Source of the DNA: Myrica gale
Lineage: Eukaryota; Streptophyta; Magnoliopsida; Fagales; Myricaceae
Assembly (NCBI GenBank): GCA_963930655.1
Contig: OZ005611.1
Location: 4,595,501 to 4,659,500 of the forward strand
Direction of reading: 5' to 3'
DNA: 64,000 nt
Each line of letters starts with the position of its first letter. Position 1 is the first letter of the stretch. Made by a program: the position numbers and the translations under genes. The notes beneath the pieces were generated by a model. It was not told the DNA's origin. It worked only from the letters and a program-made list of their open reading frames with translations, and did not search any database. Shown here in pieces: positions 46,789 to 59,376 of this stretch.

Positions 46789-47468
46789 GAGCTTTCCTAG
46801 TAGGTTCTCTATTCTAACATTTTGGTTAGAATAGAGAACCAATTTAACAAAAAAGCCAAAAAACACACTTTAACAGCTTATCTATTTTAACAGTTTTTAG
46901 CTAAAAATTTTAACATGTGAACAGTGGTTCTCTATATTTAGATAACCACTGTTCACTTCTCTATAATAAAATATTAATATTTTTCTTATTTTTTTCTTTT
47001 TCTTTCTCTTCTTAATACATTTTAGAATAAATAAAGACTAACTTAATACATTTTAAACTAAATAAAGACTAACTTAATACATTTTTAAAAATATGATCGT
47101 TAAAATAAGACGACTATTTATAAATATGACCGTTAGAAATTTTTTTAAAAATTTAATCGTTAAGATAAGATAAACTAAAAAATGCTAAGCGTTAGGAAAA
47201 GACAAAAATTAAAAAATTCACACTTTTTAGGATAAGACAAATATTCAAAAATATAACCGTTACAATAAAACGAATATTAAAAAATATAAATGTTAGAGAA
47301 ATAATAAAGAAATCTTTGAATAATAATATTTAAATAGAATAGTAAAAGTAGATGGTTAAAATAGAGAAGCTGCTGTGAGTGTTTTTAAAAAGTTGATAGT
47401 TAAAATAGAGAAGTGTAATTTTTGATTAAAATAGAGAGCCAAATTTGAATAAGCTGCTAGTAATGCTC
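46789..47468. mobile_element. Harbinger/Tourist-like MITE, ~680 bp, TAA TSD
   Basis: Ends GAGCTTTCCTAGTAGG and inverted GCTGCTAGTAATGCTC, flanked by TAA on both sides (46786-46788 and 47469-47471). Inner arms repeat TCTCTATTCTAAC / AAAATAGAGAAG in inverted order. The interior is AT-rich without ORFs. The 3-bp TAA duplication suggests PIF/Harbinger-driven movement. Confidence 0.6.
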
Positions 47469-47471
47469 TAA

Positions 47472-48506
47472 GCCACCCAAGAAGGTAGAAGAAGCTACTA
47501 CTACTCTAACCTGACTTGGCAGGATAAATCTCCTAAAATAGTGTATATAGAATCAACCCCACGATTCTGTACCCAGTAAGTCTAAAACTTTTACCCAATG
47601 GAAAAGGCATTAAACCCATGTCCACGTGAGACGAACTTGGTAGATTCAGCTCATTGAAGGCGACTTTTCAACCTTTTCAATCATATGCTAGAGCCCAGAG
47701 CCTCACAATTATATACTTCCTTGACCTGTATATGTGTATTCCTTTTTCCCCCTTTACCCCTATAATTAATCTAAAAAAATATCATCCATTTCAATAGTAA
47801 CCATACGTAGGTCCGACACGGCATGCAAGGACAGTGCAAAGTTAGCCTAAGAACAGTAACCAGTGCTAAAGTGCGGCAGGAGAGCCTAGGGCAAAAACTG
47901 ACAGATAAAGGTATAGACGGTAGCTAGAAGAAGACAGGGCAACGTAGAATACAACTTCTGGGTCGTAGCCACCTGTCCAACCGAATATCTGCTGTCGAGG
48001 GGTGGCTCTTCTTTACCCTTTGGTCTCTGTCCCTCTCCCTCTTTTGATCGTGTACAAAGAAAAAAGGCCAGATGTTCCCTCTAGTTGACGAGCAAGAAAA
48101 AGAATCACCAACTTTGAACAAAAATTAAAAGAGAAGAAAAAACAAGATAACTCAAAATCTAAGTTCCGTGTTCCAGAAGAGAGAATTCTTTCCTGTGTGT
48201 TAAACAAACACTACATCTTCTTGTGTTTACTGAAAAGGAAAACAATTTACATTCCCATCCACCTATTTAGCTAAAGTACAATAATTAAAATGGAAAGCAG
48301 TAACCCCCATGAATAGATAGAGAGAGAAACAGAGGGTATAGAGAGAGTAAGTGGAAGTGATGGTGGTCAGGTCGCCAAACCTGAGAATGACACGAAGGTT
48401 TAGGTTGGATGGGCGGTCTATATAGGGAGGGCTCGGAGCTCAACGAACACCTACTGGCAGCCTGTTCACTGCGGCAAATATAATGAAGTTTGGATGTGTA
48501 TGAAAT
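47472..48506. other. Intergenic, 3' side of the TEL gene
   Basis: No supported gene. It contains the presumed 3'UTR of the TERMINAL EAR1-like gene next to 48507. Confidence 0.45.
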
Positions 48507-51126
48507 TTACTTTCCTTGGTTTAGGCCGCCGTCGTCACATTTATCATCGCCATTGACGCCAACGCCGCCAATTGGTTCGCTGTTGCTACCTCCATCTGCA
48601 GCCATCAGTACATTGCATCGGGATTGGTCGGCATCAGATTCATGAATATTGTTGCCGTCTTCTACCGTATCTAGACCGTCCATCAAGTCATCAGCTTTTG
48701 GACCAGGAAGGCCAATGGCAATCGACTGCTTACAATGGCCAACAATGGGGAGAGGCTCCGTCAGTTGCCTCCCGTCTCGAGGTGGCGAGAAGACCACTGG
48801 CAAGTAGTGGTCCGTCTCGCACGGGAACTTCGAGTTCTTGAAGTGCTCCTTCAGTGCTTCCAATCCCTTTTGTTTTCCAAATTTTTTAATGCGAATAGAA
48901 AACAGTTCAGAACTAAATATGCATATTTTCCCGACGAATAAGACAAAGTGTCTACTATTTTACATAGAGCGAGCATATTTCTAGAAATTTTGACCGACAT
49001 ACCTGAACTCGGGCATAGGTGACTTCACATATTTTTCTGGAGTTGAAGACTTCCCAATGTTGAAGATGAAACGCCTTGTAGAGTCTCCATGTTGCCTGCG
49101 GGGATGTCATGTTCACGAACCCATATCCGACATTGCACTTGTTGCTGCTTTCACAAAATATACCGCACAATGGGGAGATTAGGATAAGGTACAATCAATG
49201 AAAAGCATAATATTCATTTAGGGCAAGGGAGCAGGTAGAGAATTACTTGAAATCAATGGGGAGATAAACGAAATCGTAGGAGGACAAAGGCTGGTCACCG
49301 CCGTCGGTAATCTGCTCGTTGCAGTGGATGCAGTGGTTGTCCAGCATGTTCAATAGCAGCTTCTGACTGCAACAAATCAAAAATAACATTTTTTTTATAT
49401 GGCTCGCATACAACTACAAAGTTAATAATCCAACAGAATACAAAGTAATTGAACTATATAAAAACAGAAGAATTAGACGAACCTGTACTTGTTGGGTATG
49501 TTCTTGATCATGACAGTGGTTCTGGAATCTCTGATACTGGGTTCAAATATAGCATCCTCGTTTATTAGAAAACGGGTATCGAACTTCTTGCTTTGTCTGC
49601 CTTTCCATGGCCTAATGCTCCTAGCCTGCTTCGCAGTCACTGTGGAGTCAATGCACGGGCTCTCCTTTGTTGCATTCCTCTTTGGAGGCTCACTGGCGTC
49701 CCTCACTTCGATTCCGTTCCCCATGGCACCACCCATATTCATCGCAGCCAGTTTAGCCTCAATTACGGCCCCAGAACCTGCCCCTCTGGTGCTTCCCTTA
49801 CCGAAACCGGATTTCTTCGCGGATAAATGGGTTTGAGAGAGATGCAAACGAGGAGAAACGTTGGGAGAAAACCGTCCCGAGTCTTTACGAGGCAACGGCG
49901 GTGGAGGTGGAGGTGGCGGCGGAGGATGTTTTGGACATTTCGTGTAACGAAAATTGGTCGAGTTAATGATTGGAGTGTTAGCTGGCCTAGGCGCATCAAA
50001 CGTCGTCTCGTAGAACTTCCTGCTGTGACCGCCTGGTCGACTGAATTCTATAACCACCGGCTTGCCCTGAATTTCCTTGCCATTCATCTCACTAAGAGCT
50101 TTGGCCGCGTCTCTAACATCATAGAACTCCACAAACCTCTGGTGCTTCTTCATCGGTGTCTCCCTCAATTCTTTCACCGGACCTAACATACTCAAAAAAA
50201 TCATTAACATAAAGTGAACCAGAAACGAGGATCGAGATCACTGCAGCGAAGTTTAGCCAGCAACAGTAACAACAACACCACCGCCACCGAGGAACTCGAT
50301 CGGGAGCTTTCAGATCTCATTGAGAACAAAAAAACACAATAGAATAGAAAGTTACCGACAAGATTTTAGGTTTATACATACCAAAAGCCTCGAAGATTCC
50401 AGTTAGAGCACTTTTAGAGACTGCGGAGTCCAAATTGAAAACCACAATGGTTCCCTGGTTATGGCCGTCGCGAACAGCGTTAGAGACCGATGGGATAATG
50501 AACTGGGCCCAGACGGTTCGTCCAGCAATGAGCCCGCGCGCCGGAGGGGGCAGTGGAGCGCCGATATTGTCCACCTGGAGCACAGAATTACCCGGCAGCA
50601 GAGCTGTTGTACTGTTGCAGTAGTGGTTCCTCAGCCTGGCCTGCTGTTGCATGTGCTGGTCCCGAATCTCCCTCAGGGCCTCCTCTGCATGCCTCAGATC
50701 GTAGAAATGGACGGTCACGATCCCCTCGAGGACTCGCTCCATCAGCACCCCCCTAACCTCCCCAAACGCCTCGAGTTCCCGCCTCAGAGTCCCCTCGCCG
50801 ACGTCACCAGGAACCGAGCTTAGTAACAGAGTCCGTGTCGCCACCGCCGACGGAGCAGGAACCGGTGCCTGCGCCCTCAACCCTGGCGTGCTTACGTACG
50901 CCGGGGAAGCGCAGCTGTACCCTAAGCCCCCGGCGTCGCAAAATGACACCACTTGCACTTGCACCTGGCTGCTCGGTACGTAAGGCGGGGTGTACGGGTA
51001 GAAAACCTGGGGTACTGGCTGCCTGAAGAGTGTCACTTGGGTTTGGTTGTTGGGGTTTCTCGGCCTGAACTCTTGCGCCCGAGGGTCTAGGTTTCCTGGG
51101 AACCGCGCAACACCGGTTTCTCCCAT
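48507..51126 (-). CDS. TERMINAL EAR1-like (Mei2-type) RNA-binding protein
   Basis: Five exons on the minus strand: 51126-50382, 50182-49483, 49366-49247, 49144-49003 and 48866-48507, all phases consistent, 688 residues. RRM1 is near residues 98-160 ([36 protein letters not shown]). RRM2 spans the exon 1/2 junction ([39 protein letters not shown]). A Pro run (about residues 320-335) follows. The diagnostic Mei2-type C-terminal RRM3 starts at [14 protein letters not shown] and continues with [27 protein letters not shown] and [16 protein letters not shown]. This matches the maize TE1 / rice PLA2 family, which restrains leaf initiation and differentiation at the shoot apex. The start at 51126 ([20 protein letters not shown]) fits the family; an in-frame ATG 21 bases upstream is the alternative. 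The C-terminal tail ([19 protein letters not shown]) is unremarkable. The gene looks intact. Confidence 0.94.
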
Positions 51127-51283
51127 GGCGAGTTTCCAGGTTTTCAAAGTTCAAAAAAACCACTAGGTAGGCGGACACACAAAAGAGTAAAACCGAACGT
51201 GGTTTGCCGGTTGGGTATCGATTCCTTTACCGTTTACAGGGCGCTTCGTGAAATTTCCATCTACTGTCTCCGCGAGCAGTTCT

Positions 51284-51286
<3 letters not shown>

Positions 51287-51327
<41 letters not shown>
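51287..51327. repeat. (CT)n microsatellite in the TEL leader
   Basis: About 20 CT units, 160-200 bases upstream of the start codon, so probably GA-rich leader or promoter sequence of the TEL gene on its sense strand. Confidence 0.85.
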
Positions 51328-51330
<3 letters not shown>

Positions 51331-52393
51331 ACTCTTCTCTCTCGCTCTTTGAGTCTGCCTGCGTGCCTCCGAGTCCAGTCGAAAAGCACATTTGTCTGTG
51401 TTCTTTCCTTTTGTTTTCCCCTCCACCTTCTTTGTCAGCCAATATGCTAAAATGATATTTTGCCCTTCTTAAACACTTACGTTCTGCTTAAGTTACGACA
51501 ATACCCCTCATCCTTGAAACTTGTATCCTTGTTGTACAGCTACGACGCCTAGAGTGAGAGGCAGGGGGTTCGTCTATTGCATCAACCGCGTTTGGAAGGG
51601 GAAATGCAATTGGCCGTACACGTGGATATTGGAGAGAAGTTTAGTGTGATCCGTGGGGGCAGTAAGGGGCCCACCGGGAAGCGTAATAGTACGAACAAGG
51701 TTTTAGCATACCGGTCGGTAATAATTACCCTCTGGAGTTGGTGCATGGTACAACCTTCTTTTTCATATTGGTATTTTGACTGTTTTGTAATGCTTTTATT
51801 TGTGCACCCGCCATTAATTCTTTTTTGTCCGACCTTTGCACTTCTTCTTGTACCTATCTCCTTTGCATCCACCTATTTACTGACACTGAGCCCCATGATT
51901 TCAAATCTCTTTTTTCTTTTGGATAATTCGATGCTTTTAAATCTGGTCTAAATGTAAAATTGGTTCATATGCTATTAGCAAAAATCGATTTAGTTCATGT
52001 GATAGGAAAAACGTCAATTTAGTCCTTGTAATTTCAGAAAGTAATAAAATCAGTCCCTAATAGAGAACCAATAACAAACGAAAATAGAATCACAGAGACT
52101 AACTCGATGTTTTTCATATCACAGGGACTAAATCGATTTTTGCGTATATCACAGGGACTGATTTTGCATTTATCTCTTTAAATTTTTTAAAGAATACGAA
52201 TTTTATATAAATAAAAATAAAAAATAAAATTATAACATGGGATACCTCTATTAGGTTAAGGATTCATTATGAATGAGGTTTTTCTTTATAGTTTGTCCTG
52301 CTCCTTTAACTTCTGTTTTATTTTTTTAACGCATAGTCGGCATTTACATTTGCACATAGACGCATATATCCTTAATTAATACACCAATAATTA
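51328..52393. other. Intergenic with one small MITE
   Basis: TEL promoter side. A 124-codon ORF at 51577-51951 has hydrophobic, low-complexity content and no likeness I know. Confidence 0.4.
51950..52171. repeat. Short MITE, ~222 bp, ~75-bp inverted arms
   Basis: The left arm AATGTAAAATTGG...GCAAAAATCGATTTAG and the right arm (inverted) AAATGCAAAATCAGTC...GCAAAAATCGATTTAG align with scattered changes. Both repeat the TTTAGTCC-type spacing. No clear target duplication was found. Confidence 0.6.
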
Positions 52394-54154
52394 GGGAAAT
52401 TCACTTTTTAGTCCTTAAATTTTGAACATTCTTTTATTTTAGTCATTCATTTTTAAATTTCAAATTTTTAGTCATTGAGTTTTCTTTGTTTTGACGAAAT
52501 GGTCTATCCGTCAGTCTGACGTCTATATGCTTAACATGTTGGCTTTTGTGCACAATCAAGGTTTTGATGATTTCAATAAATGGATAAGTTTATAAAGTGG
52601 ACATCTTCAAAGACAAAGACGACTTGATAAAAGAGCCAAAGACTTGAAGAAAGAAGAACAAGAAGATGCAAGGAGCTTAAAATGAAGATTCAAGACCTTA
52701 GGGTATAATCCTTGTAACTCTTTATTTCACATTTGACAAGGATTTGAATCACGCACTTGCATATCTTTCAAAACGTGCATAAACCGTTTTACCTTTTATT
52801 TGAAAGATTAAAATGTTTTTAAAGGTTTCAAAACACCCTAAATATACTCTCAAACCTTTTTATATACTTATGAGAAGTTAGAGTTTAAAATTGGGTATTT
52901 TAAGTTGGTCAAAATCAAGTTTTTAGAACAACCGGATGATGCTTAAAATGAGGAGGTTGACCGGCTCAATGTAACGGTCGACCGGCCATACGACCGCTTG
53001 GGGTAGCGGTCGACCGGTAGATTTAGAAATGCTCTGACAAATCGACCGTTGTGTAACGGTAACATGTAGAGGTCGACCGGTTCATGTAGCGGTCGACCGG
53101 TAGCATTTAATAGAGAGCCGTTACGCTTCTGACAATATGACCGTTGAACAACGGTAAACTTGAAGCGGTCGACCAGTTCATGTAGCGGTCGACCGACTCG
53201 TTTTAACAGTTCACTCTAACGGCTATAAACAGCTATTTTTCTCATGAGGTCTATATAAAGCCGTTTCCATGCCTTTGAAACTAAACAAAAACGACCACAT
53301 ATCATTTGTATAGCTTGAGAAATATTCTAAACCTTCTTATTTCATATTTCTCATATCATTCACACAAATTGCACTTTCACATCCTTGTCTTTGTGTGAAT
53401 CAAGAGATAGAGCTTTCCACTTTTATATTCACTCTTTGAGAGAGTCTTGTTCCTAAATCTTCCTATCTAGAGAGTTGTTTCCTTTAGTGAGGTTGTTCAC
53501 TAAAGAAGAAGCTTAGAGAGGGTATATCTCAAGCTTGGTAAGGTTGCGAGTGGTAAGCCCGAAAAACCACTTGGGTGGGTTTGAATGTTGAGCCCGGGAG
53601 AAAACACTTGTACGGTTCACTAGCACCCGGAAGCTAGTGTGTAAAGCTATTTGAAGAATAGTGGAGAAACCTCAAGGCTCGGTGAAGGAGCTTGAGGGGT
53701 GGATGTAGGCGGGTTTGCCGAACCACCTAAAAATCGAGTGTTTGCTTCTCTTATCCCTACTTCTTACTTTAGCACTTATTTACAGTTCCGCATATTATAT
53801 ACTTGTGCTAAAGTAGTATCTACTAGCAAACACAACTTTGGGGGTCAATACCGAAAAGTTTAGAAAACCAATTCACCCCCCCTCTTGGGTTGCCTTAATC
53901 CTGTAATCTAGGACTTACATAACAGAGCTCTCTGACACGTCAACAAATTTATACTGGTCGAATGCTACATGAAGCGGGCTTACTTTCAAAACATATACAT
54001 GATCGACCGTTTCAAGGTCCGTTAAACATAGAGACGGCAGACTGGCAGAATGACTATTTCATTAAAAAAAACTCAATAACTAAAAATTTAAAATTTGAAA
54101 ATTAAATACTAAAAAAAAATGATCCAATCTTAAGGACTAAAAATTAAATTTCTC
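52394..54154. mobile_element. Mutator-like MITE (family A), split by a solo LTR
   Basis: Ends GGGAAATTCACTTTTTAGTC and inverted GGACTAAAAATTAAATTTCT. The flanks CAATAATTA (52385-52393) and CTATAATTA (54155-54163) agree at 8 of 9. Without the LTR it would be about 370 bp. It shares arms (CGTCAGTCTGACGTCTATAT-like; GAGCTCTCTGACACGTCA) with the copy at 10381-10961 but is more diverged. Confidence 0.82.
52537..53919 (+). mobile_element. Solo LTR, Copia-type, 1383 bp, nested in the MITE
   Basis: Begins TGTTGGCTTTTGTGCACAAT and ends ATCTAGGACTTACA, with the 5-bp duplication TAACA at 52532-52536 and 53920-53924. AATTCACCCCCCCTCTTGGG near the 3' end is a hallmark of Copia (SIRE-like) LTR ends. Internal repeats built on GCGGTCGACCGG lie at about 52956-53190. 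No internal coding region is present. A fossil, younger than the MITE it sits in. Confidence 0.85.
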
Positions 54155-54377
54155 CTATAATTAAGTTACACCTAAAAAAGAAAAATAAGTACCCATCAAA
54201 AGTTGGCGGTACTTTCTAGCTAGCCGCTGTAAACCTATTCAAAGCATAGATGCAAGCGTACAATATGCAGGTACTTCATTTAATTTAGCTGGCAATGTAC
54301 CCAACCAGATCTCAAATATTCATGCACGTCCGACGATCCGTGTTAGTGTTTGGTTTATAAAACTATAGAGTTTTAAA

Positions 54378-54571
54378 CATGTTTGAGGGTGAAAATTTTG
54401 GGTATTGAGTTTTGAGAAATATTATAAAGTAAATAAATGTTATGGGAGTTGGTGAAAAAGTGAAGAGAGAGAAGATTTTTAATAAATATTATAATAATAA
54501 AAAATTATGTAGTGAATTTTTTTAGTAATAAACCTAAAATTTTGAGCTCAATTAATTGGGACTCAAACATG
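54378..54571. repeat. Tourist-like MITE copy (reverse orientation)
   Basis: Contains GAGTTGGTGAAAAAGTGAAG, the reverse complement of the core in the copies at 1616 and 56236, with inverted ends around CATGTTTGAG and AAAATTTT. Ends are approximate. Confidence 0.5.
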
Positions 54572-55735
54572 CTTGGTTCATGAGAATGGATAGAAAAGTG
54601 AAAGAAGATTATTTGAGTAAATTAGTTATATTTATTTTAATAAATAATAATAATTAAATAAAGAAACTAGTTCAATTCTTAATGTATACAGACAAATAAG
54701 TATTATAAAGAGAGTTTAAGTGTTCAAAGTTTATGACTGCTCTCAACTAAATCATTACGTTTTCGTCAAATTTATTTGAGCCAAATACACAAATGACGTG
54801 TACAATAAATTTGGTTACGTCAAAAAATGTGTGAGATTGGCAGATTGCAAGGATTGGAAGTTAATTAGCACCTGCGCTTAAATATTGGAAGTTAAATAGC
54901 CCAACCAGATCTCAAATATTGTTTAGTGTGTTTATGTAAATGTTGGAAATTTTAGAATGTGTTTGACTTGCTCGAAATTTTGATATCCCGAATTTTTTTT
55001 TTCAGTTTAATTATTTAATTAATTATCAAATTAATGTACTTAAAAAACAAAATTTGGGATAGTATTTCCTTAATGTACGTAAAACTATTATGGTTATAAC
55101 TTTTTAATATTTATTAATACAACATGGCAATATTAGTAGCTATATTCTGTAAGCCTTACGTCCTAGCTTTCGTTGAGAGCAATGTCTGGTGTTTTGTTCG
55201 TCATTGGGTAGTAGGAAAGTCGTTGATAATAGAAAAAATTAACGTGGACAAATATATCAATCATATTGGGTGATTAAATCATATGGGAAGTTATGTAGAT
55301 TTATTGAGATGCCCCTCTAAGGAAAAATTTATAAAACAAAGAGAGATTTAAAATACAATATAGTTTCTATATTTCTATTTAGAAAGTATTATGTATATAT
55401 ATATATATATATATCAATTTGAAATTTTCAATGTTTTTAGTTTAATTTTGTATTTGAGGATCATTTTGATTATTTTTTGTTTGTTTATAGCCAAATCCAA
55501 CGGTGGGCAAAGATTGTTTTTCAGAAAGTATGGGGTTTATCCAAGCAAATTAAATTTTATTAGGTGTAAATTGTAACAAATTTCTCTAATTTTGGGAGGT
55601 TTGGCCATCAGCCCGACGTCAAGGTTAAACTGAAAGGGGCCACGACCTAAAAATGAATTTTGGAAGGCAAAAAAAAAAAACATGGGGAGGCCAAGCGGGG
55701 CCCTAGCTCCGTCCATGCGGGTTAAGGTCTAGTCA
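54572..55735. other. Intergenic with a transposon-end fragment
   Basis: AT-rich spacer. At about 55665-55720 the minus strand reads CATGGACGGAGCTAGGGCCC, resembling a hAT-type terminus, but no partner end was found. Confidence 0.35.
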
Positions 55736-56146
55736 CAGGACTGACTTAAGAGTAAGACAACTTAGGCGGTGGCCTCACTCCGAGCAAGGCCCCATAAAGA
55801 CTATTTTTTTGTGTGTTGTAGATGATCTAAAAATAAAAAGACAACTGAACTAAGAAAAAAATGACAAGATGCAATATTTTATATTTTTTATCATGAGTGG
55901 ATTGATATTTTTTTTTAGACCTCCTTTTTAACTTTACTTAAAGAGAAAAAATGTCTTATAAATATCTTAATTGTTCTAGTCATGAGGCCTTGATGTCATG
56001 TATGAGGGCCACATAAAAAATAATTAATGGGCACTTGAATATTTTATATTAAATTTAATAATTTTCAGATAATTTTAAATATTTTATATAAAAAAACTCA
56101 ATAATTTATTTTGCCTTAGGCCCATTTGATTTGAGCCGGCCCTTGG
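55736..56146. mobile_element. hAT-like MITE, ~411 bp, 8-bp TSD
   Basis: Ends CAGGACTGACTTAAGAG and inverted CCAAGGGCCGGCTCAAAT, flanked by TCTAGTCA (55728-55735) and TCTAGACA (56147-56154), 7 of 8 equal. Inner arms repeat the GGCCT / TTAGGCCC theme. No ORF. Confidence 0.6.
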
Positions 56147-56235
56147 TCTAGACAGCTAGCACACTATATTCTATAAGTAGAAAGTTTCAAACAACCGTAA
56201 CTTTTAATTATTTGAAGAGTGGGTAGAGTTACTAA

Positions 56236-56415
56236 GGTTGCGTTTGCGTGTTAAAATTTTACACCTTCTAAAATATTACAATATAATCCCTCTCTCCCAT
56301 CAAATCATTACTTTTCACTATAAAAATATAAAAAACTACCTCTCTCTTCACTTTTTCACTAAACCCAATACCTAAAATTTTAACAACACTAAAATTTTAC
56401 AAAACAAACACACCC
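56236..56415. repeat. Tourist-like MITE, 180 bp, TAA TSD
   Basis: Ends GGTTGCGTTTGCGTG and inverted CAAACACACCC with TAA at 56233-56235 and 56416-56418. The core CCATCAAATCATTAC...TCACTTTTTCAC is shared with the copies at 1616 and 54378. This copy best defines the family ends. Confidence 0.7.
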
Positions 56416-57198
56416 TAATTTGTGCTATCACGATCAAGAACGAGGGTCTCTTAAAAAAACAAATTTCTCGTAATTCCTCATTAGCTACTCACGACGCACT
56501 AAGAATAAAGAAATATAAAAATTGTAGAAAAAGGAAAACTACGGAACAGACCAAGACACGTGCGCCGGAGTTTCGTGCAAGGTCGAACACGAGACTTCCA
56601 ATGACTGAATAGTAAGTATATTTTAGGCGTATCTTCGATGCTTTGCATGGTGTTGTCTGTCCTTCCACTTCTTCAGCTGTCTATTATTATCGTGCTTTTA
56701 TCCTTGGTGGCACATTTTAGCATCGTTCTCCATGGAATCGTCTCTCTTAAGTATTCATCAAATATACAAATCACCCCAATATTGAGTAGATTGAAGATGG
56801 GCTATATAATGAATTAAATTTATAACATCTGTACTTCTTCTCTCTCTTTTTTTCCTGGATAACAAAGAGAAAACTCGTGCGACTGGCCTATCAAAATGGT
56901 ACTCACATAAGTCGCGTCAATCCCTGAACACGTATAACCTAACCCTTCACCACATGCACCAAATAAATCGTGAAAGATTATTGTAGGAAATGAAATCGGA
57001 ATCGAGCAAATGCTTCGGTGTACCCTTGATCAATCCATCCAGACCCGAAAAGCAACATATGTATTGCTTTAAAGTACAACATAAATCCCCCATATTATAC
57101 AGCTTTCGGAAAAAAAGAAGAAGACATATGGGATACCTCAGGCCAAAGCAAAATGATATTTTTATATTGGTTGTTTTTTCACAAACTTGGTATTTTAT

Positions 57199-57240
57199 AC
57201 GAGGTAGCTTTTTTTTTTTTCTCTAAGCACGAGGTAGCTT
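57199..57240. mobile_element. Poly(A) micro-insertion (minus) with 12-bp TSD
   Basis: ACGAGGTAGCTT at 57199-57210 and 57229-57240. The insert reads GCTTAGAG followed by ten A on the minus strand, again starting with CTTAG as at 32616 and 34025. Confidence 0.7.
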
Positions 57241-59340
57241 AATAGGTTGTGTTGTTGTGTTCCCCATTTACTTCACATGATTCATGGGGTTCTCGCTCTC
57301 TCTCTGTGTGCCACTGTATGCGTGAGGATCCACCTTTTGTGACCCAAAAAGTAAGTGAAAGGGACGGTTCCCTTGCACTCCACCAGCCCCCATTTTCAGG
57401 AGATATTACTATATTGGGTACCAAGCGCACGGAGACATTCCATGTGTCGGTGGCTTAATTCCGGGCTAGGCATTTTATAAAACCTTCTAGGTGCGGGACA
57501 ATATACGATCTTGACGGTTCCCATTAACTTCCAGTCAGGGAAATGAAATGCAGAGATTTTTTCACAGCATCACTTCAAAAGACTGTTCAGAGGTTACAGA
57601 GCACTAGAGCCATAATAATTTTCTGCTATGGCGGGCCCTTTGTAACAGAGATAATTCCTGCAAAGTACAATAAGTCAGGACTATAGGTTCACCTTATTAT
57701 TATTATTATTATTATTATTATTTACATACGAATTATAGGATTAAAGACAATTTACTTCTATACTATAACTTTGAGATATTTTATTCTCAAACTATTAATT
57801 GCCGAGGCTTTGCATCTCCCATCATGATTTGATTATGGTTGAATTGACCATAAAACTGGAAGAAAGGTTGAAATTATGCATTGTAACGGCCCTCTTTAGA
57901 GTTAAAAGAGCATAAAATAAAATTCGCATGCATCCATTACAGAAAGACCTTATTTATATGATACTCTTTTATTCTCAATAAAGTAATTGAAATATTATAA
58001 AGAAGGTTTTATTTATAAGCTCTCTAATAACATGAGCTCACAGTATTAAGCAATGTGAGACAACTTTAATAGTTGGTAATTTATGGTTATCAATGACACC
58101 TACTTGATGAGTTAAAATTAAATTTAATCTTTTATTTTGTTTTCGATTTATTGGTTAGTGAAATCTACAAAATCTATTAATCTCTCCTTCTCAAAGGAAA
58201 AAAAGGAGAGCACGTTTGCAAGGAGATGTTTTTATTGGCAGCCGGCAGGGAATGTCTTGCTCATATCTCGAACACACTAGACATGCCTTATGTAGGAGTA
58301 TAGCTTGATTGCAGACAGTAAATCATGGGCTCAGTCAATTCCAAAGTTTGATTCTTTTTATGCGTTTGGTGCCCATCAACTTTGTAGTCTATTTATGGTA
58401 CCACGTCCTCTTTTTTTTTTTTAAATATCTGGAAATAAGCTGGGGGAGCAGTATAGTGTCATCCACTAAGGACATTTCATTAGAATGCTAATCAGTAATT
58501 AGGCTGAGCCAGGAGGTTGAGAAACTGTGGTTCATTAGTTAACTCCCGGAATGGTACCAGTGATCCAACATATATTTGCCTTAACAAGTAGCTAGTTGCA
58601 TCTCGGGAAGAGTGGGCGCAAGGCGCAACATGTCGTGTCCGGTCACTGTGGCGAATCGTTTCTGAACGATATCAGTGTGGTGGGGAAGAGTTCCAATGCA
58701 TTTTCTTATTCTATATGAGATCCTAGTGGCTATAAAGGCTGCAATTATATATGTGCTGGGTTAGCTATTTTAGTCCATATATTTGACGCTGTGATTAATA
58801 ATGTCCACAAAAGTATGCAGGAAAGGAACCCAACCTGAAAATATATCCTGCTTCTCAGCCAGCCTCCCAGATCGCACCCCTCAGGTGTGTGAGAGAGAGA
58901 TTGCAAATTGTTGGTCAGACCCAAAAAAGAAATGGACCCTCTAGCAGAATCTTGGACTGAAAAATGGTCATAGCTGGCTGCCGCAACCATTATGTTTCTG
59001 TCATGTGACCTGACATGGATGCATTGGAGTTACTTTTACCCTTTTGGTCAACCAAGGAAGGGCAGCTGCTGATCCTGGGCAAGGTTTTTGCTTTTAGAAG
59101 AAGCCCAGCCCAAATACTGCCGACAAACGCATTCCAGCCTGCAGTCTGTCTACTACGACTGACGCGAAGCTTGTTCTGTAATAATGCTTCCCCTTTGGGT
59201 CAAAACTAGTGACGATCTTCCGTCCCAGTTCTGTTCAATGATTTCAATTATATAAAAATCCGCAAGTACAATTTGGACTACCAGGTCCAATCTGCTGATG
59301 AAGAAGTGGGGAGGAACTTGATCTTCCAGTCCATCAATCA

Positions 59341-59376
59341 CAGTAATTCGTGAAAAAAAAAAATCAGTAATTCGTG
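59341..59376. mobile_element. Poly(A) micro-insertion with 12-bp TSD
   Basis: CAGTAATTCGTG at 59341-59352 and 59365-59376, separated by eleven A and one T. Confidence 0.6.

Noticed and set aside
57239-57458. Overlapping ORFs on both strands
   Set aside because: Mirror ORFs over CT-rich sequence are expected by chance.
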